Part shown: positions 42,091 to 51,456 of the stretch, piece by piece
Numbering within the stretch: position 1 is the first letter of the stretch
How the letters are laid out: each line of letters opens with the position of its first letter
Assembly (NCBI GenBank): GCA_044432805.1
Contig: JAWXUI010000003.1
Coordinates: 1-64,000, forward strand
Source: CAYJEO01 sp044432805
Lineage (GTDB): Bacteria; Bacillota_I; Bacilli_A; RF39; UBA660
Reading direction: 5' to 3'
DNA length: 64,000 nucleotides
Position numbers and translations under genes: made by a program
Notes under the pieces: generated by a model
What the model saw: the letters and a program-made list of their open reading frames with translations, nothing else
What the model was told of the DNA's origin: nothing
Databases searched by the model: none

Positions 42091-43230
42091 CTAATAAGCT
42101 CTTTTAAATAACTCTTTTATCTCATTTAATGTTACATCAATAGGATTTCCTGGCGTACATGGATCTACTAAAGCTTTTTGTGATAACATTTCAATATCTG
42201 ATTCTAACACATTAATTTCTCTTAATGTTTGCGGAATATTTAATTTTATTGATAATTCTTTAATTGCATCAACAACTGTTTTTACAACTAAATCATCTTC
42301 TATATCCATATTAAGATTAAACGCTAATCCCATTTTTTTAAATTTTTCTATTTGATTTTTTCCGTTAAATTCCATAATAGTTGGCAATAACATTGCATTG
42401 GCTACTCCATGAGGTGTGTTATATACTGCACCTAATTGATGGGCCATTGAATGAACTATACCAAGTCCTACATTACTAAATCCCATACCAGCTATATATT
42501 GTGCTGTTCCCATTTTTTCCATTGCTTCAACATTACCATTAACCGCTTCGAATAGATTTTCATATATTAATTTCATTGATTCTAAGGCAAACATATCTGA
42601 CATAATATTTGCGCCTTTTGTAATATATCCTTCCATTGCATGTGTTAACGCATCAAGACCTGTTGCTGCTGCTACACTTTTTGGCATTTTCAATAAAAAT
42701 TCAGTGTCGACAATTGAAACGATTGGTAAGTCATTTGGGTCTACACACACCATTTTTACTTGTCTTTCTTTATCAGTTATTACATAATTTATTGTTACTT
42801 CTGCTGCAGTACCTGCTGTTGTGGGTAAAGCTATTAAAGGCATATTTCTGTTTTTTGTATTTACTGCACCTTCAAGACTAACAACATCATAATGTTCCTC
42901 ATTAGTCATTATAATAGAAATACATTTTGAACAGTCAATTACACTTCCTCCACCGACAGCTATAATGTAATCTGCATTACTTTTTTTACAAACTTCTAAT
43001 CCATTATGAACGTTTTCGATAGTTGGATTTGGCATTACATCACAAAATGTTTCATAATCAAATCCCCATGTATCTAGTAACGATGTCACCATTTTAGTAA
43101 CACCAGCTTGTTCTAAGGTTCTATCACTTACAACTAAAGCTTTTTTAAAATGTCTTTTTTCTATTTCAGGTTTTAAATTTTCTCTTGCATTAACTCCAAA
43201 ATATGAAGTTTCATTTAATATAAATCTCAT
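42091..43230 (-). CDS. Iron-containing alcohol dehydrogenase (FucO-like)
   Basis: A 379-residue group III alcohol dehydrogenase. The NAD site is VGGGSVIDCSK, PTTAGTAAEVT is the family signature, and the metal ligands lie in GLDALTHAMEGY (Asp and His) and HSMAHQLGAVYNTPHG (two His). The start RFILNETSYFG is close to FucO/lactaldehyde reductase and 1,3-propanediol dehydrogenase types. It probably reduces an aldehyde in fermentation. The gene precedes the FIST gene by 8 bp in an operon. TATACT without TG lies near the likely promoter; AGGAGG precedes the ATG. Exact substrate unknown. Confidence 0.9.
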   Translation of the reverse strand: MRFILNETSYFGVNARENLKPEIEKRHFKKALVVSDRTLEQAGVTKMVTSLLDTWGFDYETFCDVMPNPTIENVHNGLEVCKKSNADYIIAVGGGSVIDCSKCISIIMTNEEHYDVVSLEGAVNTKNRNMPLIALPTTAGTAAEVTINYVITDKERQVKMVCVDPNDLPIVSIVDTEFLLKMPKSVAAATGLDALTHAMEGYITKGANIMSDMFALESMKLIYENLFEAVNGNVEAMEKMGTAQYIAGMGFSNVGLGIVHSMAHQLGAVYNTPHGVANAMLLPTIMEFNGKNQIEKFKKMGLAFNLNMDIEDDLVVKTVVDAIKELSIKLNIPQTLREINVLESDIEMLSQKALVDPCTPGNPIDVTLNEIKELFKRAY

Positions 43231-43314
43231 ATATCTTACCTCCTACTATAAGTATAATTTTTATTCTGTTATCAGTCAATGTTTATTTATTGAATATGTA
43301 AATAAATAAGTAAA

Positions 43315-43339
43315 GAAAAAACACCTTAATCTTGGTGTT
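43315..43339 (-). terminator. Terminator of ftsH
   Basis: Minus-strand AACACC-AAGATTAA-GGTGTT followed by T; the ftsH stop lies in the loop. Confidence 0.75.
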
Positions 43340-45299
43340 CTTCTATATTTTTCAATAATTCTTCTTTATTCATTTTTGTATAACCTTTGATATTTTTTTC
43401 TTTAGCTAAATTTTTTAACTCTTCTAAAGTTAAATCATCTGTACTAGATTTTTCTTTTTCTTCTTTAGGCATACAACCATGTTTTTCTAAATAATCTATT
43501 TCTTCTTTTGTAATAGTCTCATGCTCTAATAAAGTATTGGCAATAAGATCTAATAAATCTTTATTTTCTTTCATTATTTTTTCTGTTTTTTTATAGCATT
43601 CATCTATTATCTTTCTTTGTTCTTGGTCTATTTCAAATGCAACTTGTGAAGAAAAGTTTCTTGTTTTATTATAATCTCTTCCTAAGAAAACACTTGATTC
43701 TTGGTGTTCAAATTGAACTGGTCCAAGTGAACTCATTCCGTATTCTGTTATCATTGATCTTGCAATTTTAGTGGCTTTTTCAAAGTCATTATGCGCTCCT
43801 GTTGTAACTTCATTGAATACTAATTCTTCTGCTACTCTTCCTCCTAATAAACCACTTATATTATCTAATAATTGTTTTTTAGTTTGTAAGAAAGTTTCTT
43901 CTTTTGGCAACATTAAATTATATCCACCAGCCATACCTCTTGGTACGATTGTTATTTTTTGTACATCATTAGCACCATCTAAACGTAATCCTATAACTGC
44001 GTGTCCTGCTTCGTGATAAGCAACAACTTTTTTCTCTTTTTCGTTATATTTGTGACTTTTTTTAGCAGGTCCCATCAATACTCTGTCATGAGCTTCATCA
44101 AGTTCTGACATTGTAATTGCTTTTTTCTTTCTTCTAACAGTTAGCAGCGCTGCTTCATTTAATAAATTTTCTAAATCAGCTCCAGAAAAACCAACTGTTC
44201 TTCGTGCAATATTAGCTAATGCTACATTTTTATCAAATGTTTTTCCTTTTGCATGAACTTCTAAAATTTCTTCACGACCTTTAATATCTGGTAAATTTAC
44301 TGTTACTTGTCTATCGAATCTACCTGGTCTTAATAACGCTGGGTCTAATACATCAGGTCTATTTGTAGCAGCTATTACAATAATTCCTTCATTTGTACCA
44401 AAACCATCCATTTCGGTAAGAAGTTGGTTTAATGTTTGTTCTCTTTCATCGTGTCCTCCACCAACACCTGTTCCTCTTTGTCTACCTACTGCATCTATTT
44501 CATCAATAAATATTAAACAAGGCGCTGATTGTTTTGCTTGTTTGAACATATCTCTTACACGACTTGCTCCAACACCTACAAATAATTCAACAAAATCTGA
44601 ACCACTTATAAAATAAAATGGAACTTTTGCTTCTCCAGCTACTGATCTAGCTAACAATGTTTTACCTGTACCAGGTGACCCTGCTAATAAAACACCTTTT
44701 GGAATTCTTGCACCCATTTCTTTAAATTTCTTAGGCATTTTTAAGAAGTCAATTATTTCTGCTAATTCTTCTTTCTCTTCATCTAATCCAGCAACATCTT
44801 TAAATGTTACATTTGTTCCGCCAACATTTAATTTGGCGCGGCTTTTCCCAAAGTCTAAAGATTTATTTGCTCCACCCATTTGTTTTGTAATAAAATAAAA
44901 TGCAACTCCTAATAATAATAATAGTGGTAATACTTCAACTAAAAATATCAATAAGAAACTTGAACCAGGATCTTTTATGGTATCAATTTCAAATCCATAT
45001 TCTGTTGATGTTGATAATAATGAAGCCATTACTTCATCACTTATTGGAGTTTGAAAGAAAAATGTTTCATTTTCTCCGTAACTCATTAGTGTTCCTGTTA
45101 CCTCATATACCCCCGAAGTAGCTCTTGGAGTAATATTTATTTCAACTATTTCTTTGTTTTCTGCATAATTTAAATATTGATCATATGTTATATAATTTAC
45201 TTTTTGATTTAAAATATTAAACAAATAAAATACTCCAATCAAAATAAAAAACAAAATAAAATATGATGTAAAACTTTTTTTCATTGTCTTTTTTGTCAT
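43326..45299 (-). CDS. ftsH: FtsH protease with C-terminal Rho_N/SAP-like domain
   Basis: A 657-residue membrane AAA+ zinc protease that degrades membrane and short-lived proteins. Two transmembrane helices (about 11-30 and 115-137) flank an extracytoplasmic domain. Walker A is GSPGTGKT (207-214), Walker B IFIDEIDAVG, the second region of homology ATNRPDVLDPALLRPGR, and the protease site HEAGH. Beyond the usual end, the last 40 residues (LEELKNLAKEKNIKGYTKMNKEELL) resemble the Rho_N/SAP-like helical module of other proteins. This addition is not typical of FtsH. GGAGG precedes the ATG by 5 nt. It follows tilS by 12 bp. Confidence 0.95.
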   Translation of the reverse strand: MTKKTMKKSFTSYFILFFILIGVFYLFNILNQKVNYITYDQYLNYAENKEIVEINITPRATSGVYEVTGTLMSYGENETFFFQTPISDEVMASLLSTSTEYGFEIDTIKDPGSSFLLIFLVEVLPLLLLLGVAFYFITKQMGGANKSLDFGKSRAKLNVGGTNVTFKDVAGLDEEKEELAEIIDFLKMPKKFKEMGARIPKGVLLAGSPGTGKTLLARSVAGEAKVPFYFISGSDFVELFVGVGASRVRDMFKQAKQSAPCLIFIDEIDAVGRQRGTGVGGGHDEREQTLNQLLTEMDGFGTNEGIIVIAATNRPDVLDPALLRPGRFDRQVTVNLPDIKGREEILEVHAKGKTFDKNVALANIARRTVGFSGADLENLLNEAALLTVRRKKKAITMSELDEAHDRVLMGPAKKSHKYNEKEKKVVAYHEAGHAVIGLRLDGANDVQKITIVPRGMAGGYNLMLPKEETFLQTKKQLLDNISGLLGGRVAEELVFNEVTTGAHNDFEKATKIARSMITEYGMSSLGPVQFEHQESSVFLGRDYNKTRNFSSQVAFEIDQEQRKIIDECYKKTEKIMKENKDLLDLIANTLLEHETITKEEIDYLEKHGCMPKEEKEKSSTDDLTLEELKNLAKEKNIKGYTKMNKEELLKNIEEHQD

Positions 45300-45311
45300 T
45301 GTTTCCTCCTT

Positions 45312-46622
45312 TTAATAGTACCTAATTATTATATCATACTTTTCATTCATTGATTTACATAAATTTGATTTTTTTAATCCTGGAATCCATATAACTTCTT
45401 CATTGCTATCTACTAATATTGGGTATGATTTTCTATCGTCTATACTGATTTTACTATCTATAAATATATCTTTTACTTTTTTTGTTCCATTTAAACCTTT
45501 TACTTTTATTTTATCTTTAATTTGCTTTGTTCTAATATAAAGTGGTAACTTTATATCTTCATAGTTTATCCTGCAAATAAAATTTGAATCTGAATCACTT
45601 TCTTTTATTACTTCTATAATTCTATCGTTTATTAGTACCATCTTTTCTTCTAATTCAAGATGGTATCCTTGTTCTTTTACTTGTTTTTTAAAATAAACTT
45701 TATCATATGTTTTTACAGCTTTTATATTATTAGGTAAATCAATCTCTTTATTAGAGTCTTTTGTATTGATTAATTGATTAATAAGCAATACATGTATATT
45801 ATTTATTAAGTGTAATTGTTCTTTGTATTCTTCTTCTAATATTTTTAAAATTACTTTTTTACCAATAAAATTATCAATTTCAACATACTTATTTATATCT
45901 AAATATTCATTATAAATATTTTTATATTCTTTTGAAACTATTTTATCTAAATAATTGTTTGTTTCTTTTAAATTTATGCTGAATTCATGAAATTTTTCAT
46001 GAACATTTGGATTTTCACTTTTTAAAAAAGGTAAAATGTTATTTCGATATCTATTTCGAGTATATTTGTTACTTGCATTTGAATCATCTATTCTAAAAGG
46101 AATTATATTACTTTCTAGATAATCCAATATTTCTTTTTTATTTACATCAATTAAAGGTCTAAAAATGGTATAATCTTCTTCTGTTTTTGTTTCATCAAAG
46201 CCTGCATATCCCTTTAATGTAGAACCTCTTACTAATCTCATTAAAATAGATTCAATCAAATCATCCCCGTGATGGGCAGTTATTAAATATGAAGCTTTGT
46301 ATTTTTTTATTAAACTTTCAAAAAATTCATATCTTATTTTGTGTGCTTGTGAATGGAAATTATCTTTTGTATATTCTTCGATTATTTTTATTTCCAATGT
46401 TAAACTATTTTTTTTACAGAAATCCACTACAAATTCTTGATCTTTTATTTGTCCTTCTCTTCCACTATTATGATTTACGTGAGCGCATATTATTTTTATT
46501 TTTTTGTTTGTTTTTAATAACAAATCCAATATACACATGGAATCCGGTCCACCCGAAAGCGCTAAAACAACTGTGTCTCCGTTTTTTAATTTATTATTTA
46601 ATTTTTCTTGGATTTCTTTCAT
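45312..46622 (-). CDS. tilS: tRNA(Ile)-lysidine synthetase
   Basis: A 436-residue enzyme that converts C34 of tRNA-Ile(CAU) to lysidine, needed to read AUA codons, which are common in AT-rich genomes. The N-type ATP pyrophosphatase PP-loop is LALSGGPDSMC near residue 21. NHNSGREG, AHHGDDLIES and RPLIDVNKKEI follow. The C-terminal region with a TilS_C-like domain ends at WIPGLKKS. The ATG at 46622 is chosen with GGAGTG 6 nt upstream, one base from the ung stop. In Bacillus an hpt gene separates tilS and ftsH; here it is missing. Confidence 0.94.
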   Translation of the reverse strand: MKEIQEKLNNKLKNGDTVVLALSGGPDSMCILDLLLKTNKKIKIICAHVNHNSGREGQIKDQEFVVDFCKKNSLTLEIKIIEEYTKDNFHSQAHKIRYEFFESLIKKYKASYLITAHHGDDLIESILMRLVRGSTLKGYAGFDETKTEEDYTIFRPLIDVNKKEILDYLESNIIPFRIDDSNASNKYTRNRYRNNILPFLKSENPNVHEKFHEFSINLKETNNYLDKIVSKEYKNIYNEYLDINKYVEIDNFIGKKVILKILEEEYKEQLHLINNIHVLLINQLINTKDSNKEIDLPNNIKAVKTYDKVYFKKQVKEQGYHLELEEKMVLINDRIIEVIKESDSDSNFICRINYEDIKLPLYIRTKQIKDKIKVKGLNGTKKVKDIFIDSKISIDDRKSYPILVDSNEEVIWIPGLKKSNLCKSMNEKYDIIIRYY

Positions 46623-46623
46623 A

Positions 46624-47262
46624 TTAATCACTCCAATCAATCTTTTTTTCTAAATTTTCATTAATTTTACTAAATGGTTTGCTACCTAAAAATCCCCTTG
46701 ATGCTGATAATGGTGAAGGATGTGCACTTGTTATTATTACATGTCTTTTATCAATTAATTTAACTTTTTCTTTTGCACTATTTCCCCATAAAATAAAAAT
46801 AACTTTTTCTTTTTCACTTAATTTTTCTATAATTTTATCAGTAAATATTTCCCATCCTTTTTTTCTATGACTAAAAGCTTTATCCTTTTCTACAGTTAAG
46901 ACAGTATTTAGTAATAAAACTCCTTGTTGTTCCCATTTATTTAAATTTGTATTCTTTTTTTCTATATTTAAATCGCTTTTTAATTCTTTAAATATATTTC
47001 TAAGTGAAGGTGGCATTTTGCTATTTTCTAATACTGAAAAAGCAAGTCCATGTGCTTCATTTTCTCCGTGATATGGGTCTTGTCCTAAAATAACAACTTT
47101 TACATCTTTGTATGATAATAAGTTTAATGAATTAAAAATCTCATCATATTTGGGATATATAATTTTATTTTTATATTCATCATTTATAAAATTCATTAAT
47201 TCAAGAAAATAATCTTTATTCATTTCATCTTTTAATATTTCATTCCAGTCGTTATATAACAT
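46624..47262 (-). CDS. ung: Uracil-DNA glycosylase
   Basis: A 212-residue family 1 UDG that removes uracil from DNA. The water-activating motif is GQDPYHG (about 61-67), LLLNTVLTV is the uracil-binding strand, and the minor-groove loop is SAHPSPLSASRGF with the catalytic His. Full length. It is immediately upstream of tilS (1-bp gap) in a ung-tilS-ftsH transcript. Promoter TGATATAAT is 15 nt before the ATG. Confidence 0.96.
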   Translation of the reverse strand: MLYNDWNEILKDEMNKDYFLELMNFINDEYKNKIIYPKYDEIFNSLNLLSYKDVKVVILGQDPYHGENEAHGLAFSVLENSKMPPSLRNIFKELKSDLNIEKKNTNLNKWEQQGVLLLNTVLTVEKDKAFSHRKKGWEIFTDKIIEKLSEKEKVIFILWGNSAKEKVKLIDKRHVIITSAHPSPLSASRGFLGSKPFSKINENLEKKIDWSD

Positions 47263-47277
47263 AAAATCACCGTAATT

Positions 47278-47286
47278 ATTATATCA
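47278..47286 (-). promoter_or_regulatory. Extended -10 promoter of ung-tilS-ftsH
   Basis: Minus-strand TGATATAAT, 15 nt before the ATG at 47262. Confidence 0.55.
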
Positions 47287-47295
47287 CAAACTATT

Positions 47296-48489
47296 TTAAA
47301 TATCATTTTTTAGTTTTATTAACGAATATAAATTTATAATTACTAATGCTACAACAAAAAAATCAATCATTTTCCATATAATGTTTGCATTTAGCATTGA
47401 ACTTATAAATATAGTTATTAATGTTATAATTTTTAATTTTGTTTTATGATTTAGTGTAATAAACTCTAAACTTTTTTCGCTATAGAAATATCCAGTTATT
47501 ATAGTTGAAAAAGAGAAAAGTAATATACATATTATTAAAAAGTAGTTTCCAAAATAATTTAAGTGAAAAGTAAATGCTTGCATCACTAAATCAAGGCCGC
47601 TTTTTATATTAAAGTTTTGATAATCACTCGTTATTATTACAAAAGCTGTCAACGTGCAAATTAAAAAAGTCGTTATATATATACCTAATGTTTGAATATA
47701 AGGTTCATCTTTATTTTTAGAATTAGACGATGCTATTACGGAAGTTCCCAGCCCTGCCTCATTTGCAAAAATACCTCGTTGTATTCCTATTATCAAACAC
47801 GGAAAAAACCCGGATATGGATTTAATATTTAACCCATCTTGAAAAATAGAGCATATAATTTTAGGAATGTTTTCAAAATTAGAAAAAACTATTCCAAAAC
47901 ATATCGTACAATAAAAAACAAGCATAAAAGGAACAAGTTTATTTGATAATTTTTCAATATTTTTAATTCCGCTAAAGATTATTATCGTACAAATTATCGT
48001 TAATATAATTGCAATTACATTTATATTTGTATCAAATAAAAATAAAATAGACGAAGTAATTGTGTTTGCTTGTATTGCTATAAAACCAAAGATAAAAGTA
48101 ATTATTATTAAAATAGAATAAATATATGCTAGAAAACTATTTTTTAATCCATTTTTTATATAGTAACTTGGCCCGCCTGTAACATCATTACTATATTTAA
48201 TTCCCATCTTAGTTTCAAGAAAACAAATTGGTGCACATATCAATGCAGAAATCCATATATATAGAATTGATCCTATACCTCCATAATATATACTAAGCGC
48301 GACTCCGACGATACTACCAACACCTATTCGTCCTCCTAATACAAGCATTAACGATGAAGAGTTTTTAATTTGTCTTATCATTTTTATCAAGTTAAATTGT
48401 TCATACTTTATTTTTTTGCTAAATATTATACTAGAGTAAACAATCAACAATAAAGCTATACCCCATAATAATTTAATAACCATGTCCAT
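47296..48489 (-). CDS. AGCS-family sodium:alanine symporter-like protein
   Basis: A 397-residue membrane protein with about ten helices, of the alanine/glycine:cation symporter family. Markers are LGGRIGVGSIVGVAL (like G.GNI.GVA), FLETKMGIKY with TGGPSYYI, and GIQRGIFANEAGLGTSVIA, the AGCS signature. It is shorter than usual (440-490 residues), mainly at the N-terminus, which lacks one helix. The substrate is probably alanine or glycine with Na+. It is a single-gene unit. AGGTGAT precedes the ATG. Confidence 0.9.
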   Translation of the reverse strand: MDMVIKLLWGIALLLIVYSSIIFSKKIKYEQFNLIKMIRQIKNSSSLMLVLGGRIGVGSIVGVALSIYYGGIGSILYIWISALICAPICFLETKMGIKYSNDVTGGPSYYIKNGLKNSFLAYIYSILIIITFIFGFIAIQANTITSSILFLFDTNINVIAIILTIICTIIIFSGIKNIEKLSNKLVPFMLVFYCTICFGIVFSNFENIPKIICSIFQDGLNIKSISGFFPCLIIGIQRGIFANEAGLGTSVIASSNSKNKDEPYIQTLGIYITTFLICTLTAFVIITSDYQNFNIKSGLDLVMQAFTFHLNYFGNYFLIICILLFSFSTIITGYFYSEKSLEFITLNHKTKLKIITLITIFISSMLNANIIWKMIDFFVVALVIINLYSLIKLKNDI

Positions 48490-48518
48490 TTTATCACCTA
48501 GTAAAATATATTTATAAA

Positions 48519-48550
48519 AAAAAAGTTAATTACTAAGTATTAACTTTTTA
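48519..48550 (-). terminator. Terminator of ychF
   Basis: Minus-strand AAAAAGTTAAT-ACTTAGTA-ATTAACTTTTT with a T-tract. Confidence 0.72.
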
Positions 48551-49648
48551 CACATTAAATCTAAAAGTACATATATCTCCGTCTTGCATTATATATTCTT
48601 TACCTTCTAAACGCATTCTTCCTGCTTCTTTTACTTTTAATTCTGTTCCATGTTTTAATAAATCATCATAACTCATCGTCTCTGCTTTAATAAAACCTCT
48701 TTCAAAGTCTGTATGAATAATTCCTGCACATTGTGGAGCTTTCATTCCCTTTTTAAAGGTCCATGCGCGGCATTCTTGAACACCAGCTGTAAAGTAAGTT
48801 GATAACCCTAACAAATCATATGTTGCATATATTAATTTATCTAATCCACTATTATTTATGCCTAAATCTTTTAAAAATTCAATTTTATCATCGTCATTTA
48901 ATTCACTTAATTCAGATTCGATTTTAGCACATACCGTTATAACTGATGAATTTTCTGATGATGCATATTTTCTTACTAAATCAACGTATTCATTTCCATC
49001 AACAATTAAATCTTCTTCACTTATATTAGCCATATATATTATAGGTTTATTAGTTAAAAAATGAAATGCGCTTATTATCTTTTGATCTTCTTCATCTAAA
49101 TTTAATTTTCTAATTGGTTCATTTTTTTCTAAACATTCTTTTATTTTAGTTAATAATTCAACTTCTTTTAAAGAGTCTTTATCCTTTGATTGAGCAGCTT
49201 TTTTACCAATACGGCCAAGCCTATTTTCAGCTATTTCTAAATCTGCTAACATAAGTTCTACATTTATAATTTCTATATCTCTTATTGGGTCAACGTTGTT
49301 TTCTACATGTATTATATTTTTATCTTCGAAACATCTTACAACTTCTACAATTGCATCTACTTCTCTAATATGTGATAAAAATTTATTACCTAGTCCTTCA
49401 CCAGATGCAGCACCTTTAACTAATCCTGCTATATCTGTAAATTCGTAAGTTGTTGGTACAACACTTTCTGTTTGATATAAATTTTGTAAAAATTCTAATC
49501 TTTTATCTGGAACTGTCACTACTCCAACATTTGGATCTATTGTTGCAAATGGATAATTTGCTGCTAAAATATTTTTTTTAGTAATTGCATTAAACAAAGT
49601 TGATTTACCAACATTTGGTAAACCTACTATTCCTGCTGTTAAACTCAT
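48548..49648 (-). CDS. ychF: Obg-like ATPase YchF
   Basis: A 366-residue P-loop protein of the YchF/OLA1 family, which prefers ATP over GTP and is linked to ribosomes and stress. GLPNVGKSTLF is G1, NYPFATIDPNVG is G2, DIAGLVKGASGEGLGN (G3; the sequence reads GAASGEG) is diagnostic, and YMANISEED marks the altered G4. The C-terminal TGS domain contains FTAGVQECRAWTFKKG. The ATG at 49648 gives the usual length; a GTG three codons earlier is less likely. In Bacillus ychF (yyaF) also lies near parB. Confidence 0.95.
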   Translation of the reverse strand: MSLTAGIVGLPNVGKSTLFNAITKKNILAANYPFATIDPNVGVVTVPDKRLEFLQNLYQTESVVPTTYEFTDIAGLVKGAASGEGLGNKFLSHIREVDAIVEVVRCFEDKNIIHVENNVDPIRDIEIINVELMLADLEIAENRLGRIGKKAAQSKDKDSLKEVELLTKIKECLEKNEPIRKLNLDEEDQKIISAFHFLTNKPIIYMANISEEDLIVDGNEYVDLVRKYASSENSSVITVCAKIESELSELNDDDKIEFLKDLGINNSGLDKLIYATYDLLGLSTYFTAGVQECRAWTFKKGMKAPQCAGIIHTDFERGFIKAETMSYDDLLKHGTELKVKEAGRMRLEGKEYIMQDGDICTFRFNV

Positions 49649-49670
49649 TTTTTTCACTCCTTTTATTATT

Positions 49671-49699
49671 CAAAAAGAAAACTAATATAAATTAGTTTT
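49671..49699 (-). terminator. Terminator of the par-abgT operon
   Basis: AAAACTAAT-ATAA-ATTAGTTTT with T on both sides, located after the AbgT-like gene. Confidence 0.65.
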
Positions 49700-49753
49700 T
49701 TTATAAATAAATTTCTTTTCTATTATTACATAAATTTTATAATAAGTAAAATA

Positions 49754-51262
49754 TTATATTGTTGGATACGTATTTATTCCTATTGGAAATCCTACTAAAT
49801 ACCAAGCAAGTATAATCGCTAACCACAAAAGTATGAATAATCCAACGGTAGGTAATATTTTCTTCAGCGTTTCTAAAATGGATATTTCATCGTTATTATC
49901 AAATACATCTAAAAATGCTATCATTAATATAAAATAAGCAAATAGTGGAGTTATACTTTTTCCTATTCCATCCGCTGCTTTGAATATGAATGTCGTAAAA
50001 TTAGGTGTTATATTAGCACGCATTAGAAGAGGAACTAATATAGGGGACATTAGTTCCCACTTTGCAATACTTGACGGAATTATTAAACTTAATAAAATTG
50101 TTAAGAAAAATAATATTATAATTAATACAAAGCCTGTAATTTCTAAAGTACTTAAAAAATCAATCAAATTAATTGCTATAACTGTATGTAAATTTGTATA
50201 ATTTAATATAGTTATTAGTAATGTATAAAATAACAATAATGTTATTGGATATCCTAATTTGTCAAAATTTAAGTTTAATCCTTTATTAAATTCCTTGTTA
50301 TTTTTAATATTTCCAGATATTCTTCCATGAATAAATGAAATAAGTATAGTTATTCCAAAGAGTACTATTGGAAATGATTTAATAAATGGCGACTCATCAC
50401 CTAATAATGATAAAATATATGAATCATTATCTTGTAATAATATTCCGGATAAAGGCAAATTAGGTATTATCATATAAATGTATAGTACAAAACATATTGC
50501 TAATGTTATAAGTGTTACTTTATTTGCTTTCTTTGAAATTTTATATTCTTTCAATTCCTCTTTTTTATATTTTGATAATCTTGGAATTAATATTTTCTCA
50601 ATAATCATAGTTCCAAAAATAGCAAGTATGATTGTTGATGCATACATAATAAAATATTCAGAAAATATATTGTAAACAAATGTTTTATCAATATCTAATG
50701 CAGCTGATAATTGTGTTAAACTTCCTAAATAACAATCGTTCGAACTTATTATTAAACTTGTTCCATAACCCATTGTTAATCCCAAAAAAGACGTTAATAC
50801 ACCTATAATTGGATTTCTTCCAATGTGTTTGTATATTATTGCAAAAAATGGAATCAAAAAGATAAATGAATATTCTCCTAAAAAAGAAAATATTATAGAT
50901 ATTATTAACGTTATAAATGTAATAAACTTATATTGTGTATTTTTAAATTTACTTGCTAATAATTGTGCAAGCCCACTTGCTTCAAATATACTCAATGTCG
51001 CAAAAGATATAAGTAATAATATGATTGGCTCTAACAGCGTAAAATTATTTAATAAATTATTAAATATATATTTTACTCCATCTAATGAAAAAATATTGTT
51101 TACCACGACTAATGTTGTTTCTAGAGTGCCCGAAGAAATTATCGTTTGATTAGCCTGTAATCCAAATATTTCTCCGAAAAAACTAGCAAAAATTACTAAT
51201 AAAGATAAAAATAGCATCGCTAAAATAGGATTACATTTTTTCTTTTCCTGCTTTTTTTTCAT
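49754..51262 (-). CDS. AbgT-family transporter
   Basis: A 502-residue membrane protein with about 12 helices, resembling the AbgT family that transports p-aminobenzoyl-glutamate or exports antifolates. The diagnostic C-terminal block is IPSSIAKWELMSPILVPLL followed by GIGKSITPLFAYF, equivalent to the SA.AKW...AP.FVPM block and D.....ITP..PY of AbgT. The N-terminal basic leader (KKKQEKKK) is cytoplasmic. It is 8 bp after the DUF951 gene, as the last gene of the parA-parB-mscS operon. Substrate not determinable; short peptides or folate breakdown products are candidates. Confidence 0.85.
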   Translation of the reverse strand: MKKKQEKKKCNPILAMLFLSLLVIFASFFGEIFGLQANQTIISSGTLETTLVVVNNIFSLDGVKYIFNNLLNNFTLLEPIILLLISFATLSIFEASGLAQLLASKFKNTQYKFITFITLIISIIFSFLGEYSFIFLIPFFAIIYKHIGRNPIIGVLTSFLGLTMGYGTSLIISSNDCYLGSLTQLSAALDIDKTFVYNIFSEYFIMYASTIILAIFGTMIIEKILIPRLSKYKKEELKEYKISKKANKVTLITLAICFVLYIYMIIPNLPLSGILLQDNDSYILSLLGDESPFIKSFPIVLFGITILISFIHGRISGNIKNNKEFNKGLNLNFDKLGYPITLLLFYTLLITILNYTNLHTVIAINLIDFLSTLEITGFVLIIILFFLTILLSLIIPSSIAKWELMSPILVPLLMRANITPNFTTFIFKAADGIGKSITPLFAYFILMIAFLDVFDNNDEISILETLKKILPTVGLFILLWLAIILAWYLVGFPIGINTYPTI

Positions 51263-51270
51263 AAATCCTC

Positions 51271-51456
51271 CTATAAAGATATAACTTTTTTTAACTTTTT
51301 ATTAAAATCTATTCTTGTTAACATGATGCTTCTGTTACATTTCAAACATTTTATTTTAATGTCTGCACCTACTCTTGTTATTTGCCATTCATTAAAACCA
51401 CAAGGATGTGGTTTTTTCATAACAACTATACTATTTAATTTATATTCTTTTTGCAT
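51271..51456 (-). CDS. DUF951 small zinc-ribbon-like protein
   Basis: A 61-residue protein matching DUF951 (Bacillus YyzM): VVMKKPHPCGFNEWQITRVGADIKIKCLKC.RS is the family core, quoted here only as PHPCG, GADIKIKC and CLKC. Three cysteines with His could bind zinc. The second of two adjacent ATGs is taken (51456), with GGTGGT 5 nt before it. It overlaps the mscS 3' end by 17 bp and is coupled to it. Members are nearly always beside parB/mscS/ychF in Bacillota, and the function is unknown. Confidence 0.88.
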   Translation of the reverse strand: MQKEYKLNSIVVMKKPHPCGFNEWQITRVGADIKIKCLKCNRSIMLTRIDFNKKLKKVISL

